Of a stretch of DNA of 64,000 nucleotides, positions 16,018 to 24,077 are shown one piece after another. Under the pieces are notes generated by a model that did no database searches, was not told the DNA's origin, and saw only the letters and a program-made list of their open reading frames with translations. Every line of letters starts with the position of its first letter. Positions within the stretch are counted from its first letter, which is position 1. The stretch comes from Tersicoccus sp. Bi-70 (lineage in GTDB: Bacteria; Actinomycetota; Actinomycetes; Actinomycetales; Micrococcaceae). The stretch lies in the NCBI RefSeq assembly GCF_001968825.1, contig NZ_MIEU01000011.1, forward strand, positions 62,001 to 126,000. Reading direction: 5' to 3'. Made by a program: the position numbers and the translations under genes.

Positions 16018-16580
16018 CGGGTCCGTTCCACGCTGCCGGTGTGGACCCCGAAGGAGCCGCTGCGGTGGTCGGCCACCCAGTCCTGCAGCACGCGACGGAC
16101 GCTGTGGAACGCGAGGTCGCGCCACGGGATCTCCTCGATGCGCACGAGGGCGTTCTCGATCGTCTCGGGGCCGGGCGCGAGGTCGAGGTCGAGCAGCCGG
16201 GCCCGGTAGAAGAGATGCACCTGGCGCACGTGCACGGCGTCGAGGACCGAGAAGAGGCCCTCGAGCTCGATGTGCGCGCCCGCCTCCTCGCGGGTCTCCC
16301 GCGCGGCGCCCTCGGCGGCCGTCTCCCCGACCTCCATGAAACCGGCGGGCAACGTCCAGTAGCCCCGCCGCGGCTGGATGGCGCGTCGGCAGATCAGGAT
16401 GCGCGGCTCCCCGTCCTCGTGCTGCCACACCGGCACGGTGCCGACGACGTTGATGGGATTGACGTAGTCGATGTAGCCGCAGTTCGGGCACACGGCGCGC
16501 AGCCGGTCCTCCATCGGCGGGATGCGCTGCTCGACGGCGTGACCGCAGCGGCGGCAGAAGTGGATCTCGGGGACGGCCAT
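16014..16580 (-). CDS. NUDIX hydrolase with N-terminal zinc ribbon
   Basis: The protein of 188 residues begins with a zinc ribbon (CRRCG about residue 9, CPNCG about residue 32), followed by a NUDIX domain. The NUDIX box GFMEVGETAAEGAARETREEAGA is complete. This architecture resembles NudC-like or ADP-ribose pyrophosphatase-like hydrolases acting on nucleoside diphosphate derivatives. The ATG at 16578-16580 starts immediately before the ribbon; the open frame upstream adds only nine residues with no better initiation site. The gene overlaps the phosphoesterase gene by four bases. Confidence 0.85.
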   Translation of the reverse strand: MAVPEIHFCRRCGHAVEQRIPPMEDRLRAVCPNCGYIDYVNPINVVGTVPVWQHEDGEPRILICRRAIQPRRGYWTLPAGFMEVGETAAEGAARETREEAGAHIELEGLFSVLDAVHVRQVHLFYRARLLDLDLAPGPETIENALVRIEEIPWRDLAFHSVRRVLQDWVADHRSGSFGVHTGSVERTR

Positions 16581-16640
16581 GCTCCAGCGTCTCACCTGTG
16601 CCGCCATCCGCGGCGGCTGGATGACGTCACACGGCAGGTG

Positions 16641-17198
16641 CTACCCCGCTGCGGCCTGCACCCACACCCCGATGGCGAAGACGCTGACCGCGAGACACCC
16701 GCAGCCGAACTCGACGAGGATGCCGATGCCGGTGGCCTTGACCGCAGCCCAGCTGGTGCTCAGCGCCGCCTTCAGATCGCGCTGCCGCGCCAGCTCGCTC
16801 AGCAACAGGCCGCCGACGAATCCCACGAGCAGGCCGACCACGGGGATCAGGAAGGCGCCGACCACGGCCGCGACCAGCCCGACGAGGATCGACCGGTTCG
16901 GGATGCGCCGTGCCTTCAACCGGCGTCCGGTGAGCACCCAGCTCGCCGACATCCCGGCCGCGGCGAGCACCGTGCCGACCGCGAAGACGACCCACCCGGT
17001 GGTCGAGCCGATGCTGATCGCCCAGATCAGTAGCCCGACCACGATGAGGATGCTGCCGGGCAGGACGGGCACGACGATGCCGATCAGTCCGACGAGCAGC
17101 ACCAGCGCGGCGATCACCGTCGCGAGCACCTGCCCCGAGGTCAGGGGCGGCGCGGTCGCGGCGACCGTCGTGAGCGTGGGCAGCGCGGACGGGATCAT
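16641..17198 (-). CDS. DUF456 family membrane protein
   Basis: The 185-residue protein has four to five hydrophobic stretches. Glycine-rich turns such as LIGIVVPVLPGSILIVVGLLIW and IPVVGLLVGFVGGLLLSELAR are characteristic of DUF456. The function of this family is unknown. An N-terminal region of about 20 polar residues precedes the first helix. It is transcribed alone or with the NUDIX gene 60 bases downstream. Confidence 0.8.
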   Translation of the reverse strand: MIPSALPTLTTVAATAPPLTSGQVLATVIAALVLLVGLIGIVVPVLPGSILIVVGLLIWAISIGSTTGWVVFAVGTVLAAAGMSASWVLTGRRLKARRIPNRSILVGLVAAVVGAFLIPVVGLLVGFVGGLLLSELARQRDLKAALSTSWAAVKATGIGILVEFGCGCLAVSVFAIGVWVQAAAG

Positions 17199-17237
17199 GG
17201 CCGCATCGTCTCACGCCCCGTCGAAGGGCAGGGAAGC

Positions 17238-18380
17238 CTAGCGGCCGAGCTCCTCCGCGAGCGCGGCGACGAATGCGTCGACGTCGGCCTCGGTGGTGTC
17301 CCACGCGCACATCCAGCGCACCTCGCCGGTGTGCTCGTCCCAGTCGTAGAACCGGAACCGGGCCCGCAGCCGTTCGGCGACGTCGCGGTCCAGCACGGCG
17401 AACACGGCGTTGGCCTGCGTCGGCTGGGTGACGCGCACGCCGTCGAGCGCCTCGACGCCTGCCCGCAGCCGCTGCGCCATCGCGTTGGCGTGCCGGGCGG
17501 ACGTCAGCCACAGATCACCCTCGTAGAGGGCGACGAGCTGGGCCGAGATGTACCGCATCTTCGAGGCCAGCTGCATGTCCATCTTCCGCAGGTACGGCAG
17601 CGCGGTGGCCAGCTCCGGGTCGAAGACGACGACGGCCTCGCCGAACATCAGGCCGTTCTTCGTGCCGCCGAAGGAGATGGCGTCCACGCCGGCGTCCCGG
17701 GTGAAGACGTGCAGCCCCTCGCCGAGCGTCGCGGCCGCGTTGGCGAGTCGGGCCCCGTCCACGTGCAGCTTCATGCCGCGCTCGTGCACGTGGTCGGCGA
17801 TCGCGCGGATCTCGTCCACGGAGTAGCAGGTGCCCATCTCCGTGGTCTGCGTGATGGACACGGCGAGCGGCTGCGCCCGGTGCTCGTCGCCCCAGCCCCA
17901 GGCCTGGCGGTCGATCAGCTCAGGCGTGAGCTTGCCGTCCGGCGTCGGGACGGTCAGCAGCTTCAGCCCACCGACCCGCTCGGGCGCCGCGTTCTCGTCG
18001 ACGTTGATGTGGGCCGTTTCGGCGCACACGACGGCGCCCCAGCGCGGCAGCAGGGACTGCAGGGAGACGACGTTCGCGCCGGTGCCGTTGAAGACGGGGA
18101 ACGCGAACGTCGGGGTGCCGAAGTGTCGGCCCAGCACCTCCTGCAGCCGCTCGGTGTACTCGTCCTCGCCGTACGAGATCTGGTGGCCGGCGTTGGCGGC
18201 GACGACGGCGTCGAGCACCTCGGGATGCACGCCCGCGTAGTTGTCGGAGGCGAAGGTCCGGGCGTGTCCGGGCGGCAGATCGGTGCCGGGCGCCTGATCG
18301 CTGGTGGAGAGGGGGGCGAAGTCGGACTCGGAGTGCTCGCTGGCCTCGGAGCCGTGCGCGACGCGCGGGTTTTCAGTCAC
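17238..18380 (-). CDS. Low-specificity L-threonine aldolase
   Basis: This PLP enzyme cleaves threonine or allo-threonine to glycine and acetaldehyde. Family landmarks are FASDNYAGVHPEVLDAV, the substrate region HINVDENAAPE, LHVDGARLANAA and the PLP-lysine segment ISFGGTKNGLM. The protein is about 380 residues and carries an N-terminal extension of about 48 polar residues before TFASDN, where most homologues begin. No ATG or GTG lies inside that extension, so the GTG at 18380 is used. It is poorly placed relative to AGGAG, which is only one base away, so the start is uncertain. Confidence 0.85.
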   Translation of the reverse strand: MTENPRVAHGSEASEHSESDFAPLSTSDQAPGTDLPPGHARTFASDNYAGVHPEVLDAVVAANAGHQISYGEDEYTERLQEVLGRHFGTPTFAFPVFNGTGANVVSLQSLLPRWGAVVCAETAHINVDENAAPERVGGLKLLTVPTPDGKLTPELIDRQAWGWGDEHRAQPLAVSITQTTEMGTCYSVDEIRAIADHVHERGMKLHVDGARLANAAATLGEGLHVFTRDAGVDAISFGGTKNGLMFGEAVVVFDPELATALPYLRKMDMQLASKMRYISAQLVALYEGDLWLTSARHANAMAQRLRAGVEALDGVRVTQPTQANAVFAVLDRDVAERLRARFRFYDWDEHTGEVRWMCAWDTTEADVDAFVAALAEELGR

Positions 18381-18450
18381 GCTCCTACTGTGACCGATGC
18401 CGCACGGATCGCCCAATTTCTCGGGCCGATCCGGCCGCCCGTCGCTTCCG

Positions 18451-19326
18451 TCAGGACCAGAAGATCGGCAGGGCCTGCGGATGCCGGGCGTGCAGGATCG
18501 AGAGGAAGACGACGACGTCGAACAGCAGGTGGACGCACAGCACGTAGAGCAGGGACCGGGTGCGCATGAAGAGGTAGCCCTGCAGCAGGGCGAACGGGAT
18601 GGTCAGGGCCGGTCCCCACGCCTGGTACCCGAGCTCCCACAGGAAGCTGACGAAGACGATCGCCTGCAGCACGTTGGCGTGCCAGAACGAGAAGTGTCGG
18701 GCCAGCAGCGCGAAGACGGTGCAGATGAAGAAGAACTCGTCCCACGAGCCCATGTACGTCACGCCGACCAGGAAGCGCCCCACCTCGGTGCCCTCGGCCA
18801 GCGGCGGCCAGTTCAGGTAGGCGCCGCTGCGCACGAAGTAGAGCGGCAGCACCACCCAGCCGATGGCCGGCACCGCGACGAGGTAGGCGATCATCCCGCG
18901 GGTCCACCGCTGCCCCGAGAGCCACCGGAAGCGGACGGCGTGATCGCCGTAGCCGAACCGGGACTGCAGGTACGGGACGGCGACGGCCAGGGTCAGCACC
19001 GTTCCGAGCAGGGCGATGTTGGCCCAGCCGACGTCGGCGCGCACCGAGACCGTGGAGACGATCACCAGCCCGACGGCGACGAGCAGCAGGTCCCGCAGCA
19101 GCACCCGGTCCAGCCAGACGCACAGGCCGATGCCGGCGGCCATCGCGAGGTAGCCGACGGGCCGCCAGTCGAGGGCGAACAGGAAGAAGCCGGACAGACA
19201 CACCAGCAGCGCCGGCACCAGGGCCACGCTCCATCCCGGCCGGCGCGGCCCGGCGGACCGTGCACCCGTGCCCGTACCCGCGCCCGGGTCGACACCGGTC
19301 ACGGCAGGTTCGCGGTTCGACTCCAT
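18451..19326 (-). CDS. CPBP-family-like membrane protein
   Basis: The 291-residue protein has about eight hydrophobic segments and resembles CPBP (CAAX protease/bacteriocin-processing) membrane proteins. The active-site region reads YMGSWDEFFFICTVFALLARHF. Only part of the usual EExxxR motif is kept, since the Arg is absent. The later HLLFDVVVFL provides a His. It may therefore not be a protease. The ATG at 19326 has GGGGAG at a good distance; an alternative ATG at 19335 is too close to it. It diverges from the DoxX pair. Confidence 0.7.
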   Translation of the reverse strand: MESNREPAVTGVDPGAGTGTGARSAGPRRPGWSVALVPALLVCLSGFFLFALDWRPVGYLAMAAGIGLCVWLDRVLLRDLLLVAVGLVIVSTVSVRADVGWANIALLGTVLTLAVAVPYLQSRFGYGDHAVRFRWLSGQRWTRGMIAYLVAVPAIGWVVLPLYFVRSGAYLNWPPLAEGTEVGRFLVGVTYMGSWDEFFFICTVFALLARHFSFWHANVLQAIVFVSFLWELGYQAWGPALTIPFALLQGYLFMRTRSLLYVLCVHLLFDVVVFLSILHARHPQALPIFWS

Positions 19327-19376
19327 GGACGCCATTCTCCCCACCCGGTCCTCTGGGGCCTTCCGGAGCCGCGGAG

Positions 19377-19390
19377 TTACCGGCCGGTAG
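19377..19390. promoter_or_regulatory. TTACCGGCCGGTAG palindrome, possible operator
   Basis: A 14-base near-perfect palindrome lies in the 88-base gap between the divergent CPBP-like and DoxX-like genes, 24 bases before the DoxX start. It shares the TTAC-N6-GTAG form with sites at 10728 and 36426. It could act on either gene. Confidence 0.4.
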
Positions 19391-19414
19391 CCGAGCGGGC
19401 GTAGCCTCCGGAGC

Positions 19415-19999
19415 ATGCGTACCCACATCAGCCGGGCCGCGCGACTGCGCGCCTCCCGCCGGCACAGCACCCCCACCCTCACCCCGGCGACGACACCGCC
19501 CACGCCGGCCGCCGTCGCAACCGCCGTCCCGGAGTTGGCCCCGGTCTCCGCCGTGACCTCCGTCGCCATCCCCGCCGTGGGCCGGCGCCCGCGCCGCGGC
19601 CGGGTCAGCCCGCTGCAGAACCTCGCCCGGGTGACCCTGGGGTCGGTCCTCGTGTTCGCCGGCATCGGCCACCTCAGCTTCGCGCGGGAGGAGTTCCGGG
19701 CCCAGGTGCCGCGGACGCTGGGGCTCGACCCCGACGCCGTCGTCGTCGGCTCCGGCTGGGTGGAGATCGCCCTGGGAGCGGCGATCCTCGCCCGCGGGGG
19801 CCGCCGGCCCGGGATGGGGCGGTTCACCGCCGGTTTCTTCGCCGCCGTCTTCCCGGGCAACCTCGCCCAGTTCGTCGGCCGGCGCGACGGCTTCGGGCTG
19901 GACACGGACAACAAGCGGGCGGCCCGGCTGCTCGGCCAGCCCGTGCTGATGGCCTGGGCGCTGTGGTCCATGGGCGCGATCGGGAAGCGGCGCGCGTGA
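19415..19999 (+). CDS. DoxX-like membrane protein (first of a tandem pair)
   Basis: The 194-residue protein has an N-terminal region of about 65 residues rich in Ala, Thr and Pro. A DoxX-type four-helix domain follows, with LARVTLGSVLVFAGIGHLSFAREEFRAQVP and GWVEIALGAAILARGG. The phrase FFAAVFPGNLAQF is shared with the next gene, so the two arose by duplication. Proteins of this family are small membrane proteins sometimes linked to quinone or thiol redox control; no function is assigned here. The stop overlaps the next start by four bases. Confidence 0.75.
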   Translation: MRTHISRAARLRASRRHSTPTLTPATTPPTPAAVATAVPELAPVSAVTSVAIPAVGRRPRRGRVSPLQNLARVTLGSVLVFAGIGHLSFAREEFRAQVPRTLGLDPDAVVVGSGWVEIALGAAILARGGRRPGMGRFTAGFFAAVFPGNLAQFVGRRDGFGLDTDNKRAARLLGQPVLMAWALWSMGAIGKRRA

Positions 20000-20403
20000 A
20001 CGGCAGTCGCGTGGCGCGCACCCTCGGCCGGCTCGCGCTCGGCGGCTTCATGCTCACCGCCGGCGTCGCCCATCTGCGCCAGCCGATGCGCGGCCAGTTC
20101 GCGCGGATCGTCCCGCCGTGGGTGCCCGGCACGCCGGACGGCGTCGTCGTCGCCTCCGGCGTGGTCGAGCTCGGTCTCGGGACGGCGGTCCTCGCCCGCG
20201 GAGGCCACCGACCGGTGATGCGGGCGGTCATGGCCGGCTTCTTCGTCGCCGTCTTCCCCGGCAACGTCCACCAGTTCACCCATCGGATCCGGGCCTTCGG
20301 GGTCACCGATCAGCGTCGCCGATTCGTCCGGTTGCTGCTCCAGCCCCTGCTCGTGCTGTGGGCCTGGTGGGCGCTGAGCGGGTCGGGCCGGCGGCGCCGC
20401 TGA
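19996..20403 (+). CDS. DoxX-like membrane protein (second of a tandem pair)
   Basis: The 135-residue product is a shorter paralogue of the preceding protein. It contains LGRLALGGFMLTAGVAHLRQPMRGQFARIVP, GVVELGLGTAVLARGGHRPVM and FFVAVFPGNVHQFTHR. It lacks the long N-terminal region. The GTG at 19996 forms a GTGA overlap with the previous stop and is preferred over an earlier start inside that gene. The pair could make a heteromeric membrane complex, which is inference. Confidence 0.75.
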   Translation: MNGSRVARTLGRLALGGFMLTAGVAHLRQPMRGQFARIVPPWVPGTPDGVVVASGVVELGLGTAVLARGGHRPVMRAVMAGFFVAVFPGNVHQFTHRIRAFGVTDQRRRFVRLLLQPLLVLWAWWALSGSGRRRR

Positions 20404-20523
20404 GGGTCCGCCGGCGTCGTGCCGAGCGTCCTGATACGGCGTGACCGGCACCACCGGCGGAATTCTGACCGGCATGCCCTCGTTGAGGATGACGAGAATG
20501 CCGTCACCCCGACCGGAGGAACC

Positions 20524-21624
20524 ATGACCGTCCCCGCCCTGTTCGAGCCGATCACGCTGCGCGACCTGACCCTGGCCCATCGCGGCTGGGTGGCACCGAT
20601 GTGCCAGTACTCGTGCGACCCGGTCGCCGCACCCGGCGTGCCCACCGACTGGCACCTGGCCCACCTGGGCGCCTTCGCGCTCGGCCGTGCGGCGCTGATC
20701 ATCACCGAGGCGAGCGCCGTGAACCCGGAGGGACGCATCTCCCCGCAGGACGCCGGCATCTGGAACGACGAGCAGGCCGCCGCGTGGCGCCGCATCGTCG
20801 ACTTCGTCCACACGCAGGGCATCGACACGAAGATCGGCGTCCAGCTCGCCCACGCGGGACGCAAGGCGTCCACCTACGCGCCGTTCGCCGGTCAGCACGG
20901 CTCCGTGCCCGAGTCCGAGCACGGCTGGACCACGCTCGGCCCGACCGACGCCCCGTTCGACGGGTACGCCGCCCCGACCGCCATGACCGAGGAGCAGATC
21001 CTCGCCGTGGTCGACGATTTCGCCGCCGCGGCCCGCCGCGCCGTCGACGCCGGCTTCGACACCGTCGAGCTGCACGCCGCGCACGGCTACCTGCTGCACG
21101 AGTTCCTCAGCCCGCTGGTCAACGACCGCACCGACGGCTGGGGCGGCGACGACGAGGGCCGCATGCGGCTGCCGCTGGCCGTGATCGACGCCGTCCGCGC
21201 CGCGATCCCCGATTCCATGCCACTGCTGGTGCGCGTCTCCGCGACCGACTGGGAGGACATCGAGGCGGATCTGACGTTCACGTCGAAGTTCGTCACCCTC
21301 GCCCACGAGCACGGCGTCGACCTCGTCGACGTCAGCTCCGCCGGCAACCTGGGCGCTCCGAAGGTCCGCGGCGGCGCCGGGTACCAGACCGGTTTCGCCG
21401 AGCGGATCCGGCGGGACACCAAGGTGCCCACCTCGACCGTCGGCATGATCACCGACCCGGTCCAGGCCGAGCACATCCTGCTCTCGGGCCAGGCGGACGT
21501 CATCACGGTCGCTCGCGCGGCGCTGGCCGACCCCCGCTGGTGGCTGCGTGCCGCCTACCGGCTCGGCCACGAACTGTCGTGGGTGCCGCAGTACGAGCGC
21601 GTCAGCCCGTCCCGGGTCTTCTGA
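20524..21624 (+). CDS. NADH:flavin oxidoreductase, Old Yellow Enzyme family (YqjM-like)
   Basis: This FMN-dependent ene-reductase family member has 366 residues. It shows the YqjM-class features MCQYSC (Cys near residue 25, which tunes the flavin), DWHLAHLGAFALG, QLAHAGRKAST, and HAAHGYLLHEFLSPLVNDRTDGWGG with the substrate-binding His pair. GQADVITVARAALADPRW closes the barrel. Such enzymes reduce activated C=C bonds using NAD(P)H. The ATG follows GGAGGA. The gene is followed within 20 bases by a family 1 hairpin element. Confidence 0.92.
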   Translation: MTVPALFEPITLRDLTLAHRGWVAPMCQYSCDPVAAPGVPTDWHLAHLGAFALGRAALIITEASAVNPEGRISPQDAGIWNDEQAAAWRRIVDFVHTQGIDTKIGVQLAHAGRKASTYAPFAGQHGSVPESEHGWTTLGPTDAPFDGYAAPTAMTEEQILAVVDDFAAAARRAVDAGFDTVELHAAHGYLLHEFLSPLVNDRTDGWGGDDEGRMRLPLAVIDAVRAAIPDSMPLLVRVSATDWEDIEADLTFTSKFVTLAHEHGVDLVDVSSAGNLGAPKVRGGAGYQTGFAERIRRDTKVPTSTVGMITDPVQAEHILLSGQADVITVARAALADPRWWLRAAYRLGHELSWVPQYERVSPSRVF

Positions 21625-21641
21625 CCCCCGCACGTCCTCGT

Positions 21642-21713
21642 CGCCAGCTCGTCAATAGATGTCCCATCCGGCCGGATTCTCGCCGGTTCAGTGCATCCAT
21701 TGACGAGCTGGCG
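21642..21713. repeat. Inverted-repeat element, family 1, copy 4
   Basis: This 72-bp element has 20-base arms at 21642-21661 and 21694-21713. CGCCAGCTCGTCAATAGATG pairs with CATCCATTGACGAGCTGGCG with one mismatch, the best conserved copy. It fills the space between convergent genes (OYE stop at 21624, permease stop at 21729), a natural place for a bidirectional terminator. Confidence 0.9.
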
Positions 21714-21728
21714 TCGTGAGGGGGCGTT

Positions 21729-22592
21729 TCAGCGGGAGCTGATCCGCTGGAACTTGCGCACGCACAGCGGCACGAACACGGCCAGCAGTACCGCGGAGCC
21801 GATCAGCACGGTCGGCACCGGGTGCTGCATCGGCCACGCGTCCGGCACGGGCGCCGACCCGAGGTTGCCGAACAGCTGGCGCGCCGCCTGGACGAGCGCC
21901 GACACCGGGTTCCAGTTGGCGAAGAACTCGAGCGGGCCGGGCAGCGTCTGGGACTGGACGAACGCGTTGGAGATGAACGTCAGCGGGAACAGGATCATGA
22001 ACGACGCGTTGTTGATCGCCTCCGGGGACCGGACGGACATGCCGATCAGCGCCATCACCCAGCTGAACGCGTAGCCGAACACCAGCAGCAGGGCGACCCC
22101 GCCGAGGAACGACCACACCGACGTCGTGAACCGCCAGCCGACGAGGAACCCGGTGAGGATCATGATCACCATCGAGATCGCGTTCAGCACCAGATCGCCG
22201 TTCGTCCGGCCGATCAGCACCGCGGCCGGGCTCATCGGCAGGGTGCGGAACCGGTCGATGATGCCCTCCTTCAGGTCCTGCGCCATCGCCGACCCGGAGA
22301 ACGTGGCCCCGAAGACGATGGTCTGCCCGAAGATGCCCGCCATCAGGAACTGGGTGTAGTCGGTCCCCTGCACCCGGATCGACCCGCCGTACACCTGGCT
22401 GAACAGCAGCACGAACATGATCGGCTGCAGCACCGCGAAGATCAGCATGTCCGGCGTGCGCCTGATCTTGAGCAGGTTCCGCCACGTGACCGTCCAGCCG
22501 TCCGCGAGCAGCGTCTGCAGGCCACCGGTGACGGACGGGGTCAGCGGCCCGGCCGCGGTGGTCGGCGCCGTGCCTGTCGCTGCGCTCATCAT
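21729..22592 (-). CDS. ABC-2 type permease, DrrB-like
   Basis: The 287-residue membrane subunit has six hydrophobic helices. The ABC-2 family segment FGATFSGSAMAQDLKEGIIDRFRTLPMSPAAVLIGRT is typical of daunorubicin-resistance DrrB proteins. PLTFISNAFVQSQTLPGPLEFFANWNPVSA is another family hallmark. Its ATG-ATG start overlaps the stop of the ATPase gene as TGATG. Together they would make an exporter of hydrophobic compounds; the substrate is unknown. A family 1 hairpin element lies just past the stop. Confidence 0.9.
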   Translation of the reverse strand: MMSAATGTAPTTAAGPLTPSVTGGLQTLLADGWTVTWRNLLKIRRTPDMLIFAVLQPIMFVLLFSQVYGGSIRVQGTDYTQFLMAGIFGQTIVFGATFSGSAMAQDLKEGIIDRFRTLPMSPAAVLIGRTNGDLVLNAISMVIMILTGFLVGWRFTTSVWSFLGGVALLLVFGYAFSWVMALIGMSVRSPEAINNASFMILFPLTFISNAFVQSQTLPGPLEFFANWNPVSALVQAARQLFGNLGSAPVPDAWPMQHPVPTVLIGSAVLLAVFVPLCVRKFQRISSR

Positions 22593-23902
22593 CGCTCCGC
22601 TCCGGCCCGGTGACGGGCCCGCTCCCGGGGTCGCTCCCCGTCAGGGGAGTCGTCCGTCATGAGGCCGCCGCCGTGTCGGGTGGCCGTTCGTCCGGCGGCA
22701 GGGTCGGTGACCGTGTCGCGGCCGTCACCGTCGGACGGTGACGGGCCGGCGACGCCGGTCGCGGCGCCCGCGACCGCTCCACCACGAGCACCGCCGCCAT
22801 CGCCGTGAGCGCGCCCGGCATCAGGACCGGCACCGTCGTCAGCGGTCGTGGCCTCCGGGCCACCAGGGCCACCGTCGTCAGCGGTCGGCCCGTCCTTTCC
22901 CCGCCGGCGACGCCGCCTGCCGTCCCCGTCCGGCTCGTCCGCCGACTGGGCCTCCGCAGCCGCGTGCCCGGTCAGCCGGAGGAACACGTCGTCCAGGGTC
23001 GGGCGGCGGATGCCGGCGTCGTGCACCCGCACACCCGCCGTGTCCAGGTCCGCGAGCACGCGCTGCAGGGCGATCGGGCCGTGCTCGACGGCGACGTCCA
23101 CCTGCCGGCCCGCGGCGTCGACGCGGGGCTCACCGCTGCCGTGCCGCGCCATGATGTCCCGCACCACCGCCATGTCCGCCGGGTCGACCAGGGTCGCGGC
23201 GACCCGGTGCCCGCCGACCTGCGCCTTGAGTTCGTCGGCGGTGCCCTCGGCGATCACCCGGCCCGCATCGATGACGGAGATGGCGTCCGCCAGCTGGTCC
23301 GCCTCCTCGAGGTACTGGGTGGTCAGCAGCACCGTCGTACCGCCGCCCACCAGGTCCCGGATCACGTCCCAGAGGCCGAGCCGGCTGCGCGGATCGAGGC
23401 CGGTGGTCGGCTCGTCGAGGAACAGCACCTGCGGGTTGATGACGAGGGCACCCGCGAGGTCGATGCGCCGCCGCATGCCGCCGGAGAAGCCCTTGACGGG
23501 CCGGTCGCCCGCCTCCGCCAGCCCGAACACGTCGATCAGTTCCTTCGCCCGCGCCCGGGCCTGCCTCCGGCCGAGGTGGTACAGCCGGCCGACCATCTCC
23601 AGGTTCTCGAGGCCGGTGAGGTTCTCGTCGACGGCGGAGTACTGGCCGGAGACCCCGATGATGCTGCGGATCTGCTGGGGATGGCGCGCGACGTCGATGC
23701 CGTTGATGCTCGCCGTCCCGTCGTCGGGCCGGATCAGGGTGGTGAGCACCTTGACGACGGTGGTCTTGCCCGCGCCGTTGGGGCCGAGCAGGCCGCGGAC
23801 GGTGCCCTGCTCCACGGTCAGGTCCACCCCGGTCAGGGCGTGGACGGGTCCGGAGCGGGAGGAATAGGTCTTGGTGATGCCGCGGGTCTGGATCGTGGCC
23901 AT
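22589..23902 (-). CDS. ABC transporter ATPase, DrrA-like, with long disordered tail
   Basis: The 437-residue ATPase has Walker A GPNGAGKTT (about residue 40), the signature FSGGMRRRIDLAGAL, Walker B VLFLDEPTTGLD and the DrrA C-terminal domain ending RRPTLDDVFLRLTGHAA at about 315. The last 120 residues are low-complexity, rich in Gly, Asp, Arg and Ala, unlike normal DrrA of about 330 residues. This tail may be a permissive disordered extension. The gene is coupled to the permease. A promoter with a 17-bp operator-like palindrome over its -35 lies upstream. Confidence 0.9.
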   Translation of the reverse strand: MATIQTRGITKTYSSRSGPVHALTGVDLTVEQGTVRGLLGPNGAGKTTVVKVLTTLIRPDDGTASINGIDVARHPQQIRSIIGVSGQYSAVDENLTGLENLEMVGRLYHLGRRQARARAKELIDVFGLAEAGDRPVKGFSGGMRRRIDLAGALVINPQVLFLDEPTTGLDPRSRLGLWDVIRDLVGGGTTVLLTTQYLEEADQLADAISVIDAGRVIAEGTADELKAQVGGHRVAATLVDPADMAVVRDIMARHGSGEPRVDAAGRQVDVAVEHGPIALQRVLADLDTAGVRVHDAGIRRPTLDDVFLRLTGHAAAEAQSADEPDGDGRRRRRRGKDGPTADDGGPGGPEATTADDGAGPDAGRAHGDGGGARGGAVAGAATGVAGPSPSDGDGRDTVTDPAAGRTATRHGGGLMTDDSPDGERPRERARHRAGAER

Positions 23903-23964
23903 GACGTCCTCGGGGATGGTGGCAGGCGGTTCGTCACAGGGCGGTCTGTCTTGGGGATCGTGCC

Positions 23965-24003
23965 ATCCTAGGGACGCCGACGCCGGTGTGTACAGTGTTC
24001 ACA
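23965..24003 (-). promoter_or_regulatory. Promoter and operator-like palindrome of the DrrAB-type operon
   Basis: On the minus strand a -35-like TGTACA (23989-23994) and a -10-like TAGGAT (23965-23970) are 18 bases apart. The -35 lies inside TGTGTACAGTGTTCACA (23987-24003), which is symmetrical at 14 of 17 positions. This is the layout of a TetR-family repressor site controlling an exporter. No regulator gene is adjacent. Confidence 0.5.
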
Positions 24004-24046
24004 TCCGTCGGCGGATCAGGCTGCGGACAGGTCGTGTCCGCGGGCC

Positions 24047-24076
24047 GCCGGCTGCGCTCGCTCCGGTGCAGCCGGC
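24047..24076 (-). terminator. Terminator of the ku gene
   Basis: GCCGGCTGC at 24047-24055 pairs perfectly with GCAGCCGGC at 24068-24076. The hairpin begins one base past the ku stop codon. Confidence 0.65.
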
Positions 24077-24077
24077 G

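Noticed and set aside
18451-21633. 1060-codon open frame on the minus strand across the DoxX and OYE genes
   Set aside because: Only its C-terminal 291 codons (the CPBP-like protein) look like protein. The rest is antisense to three well-supported genes.
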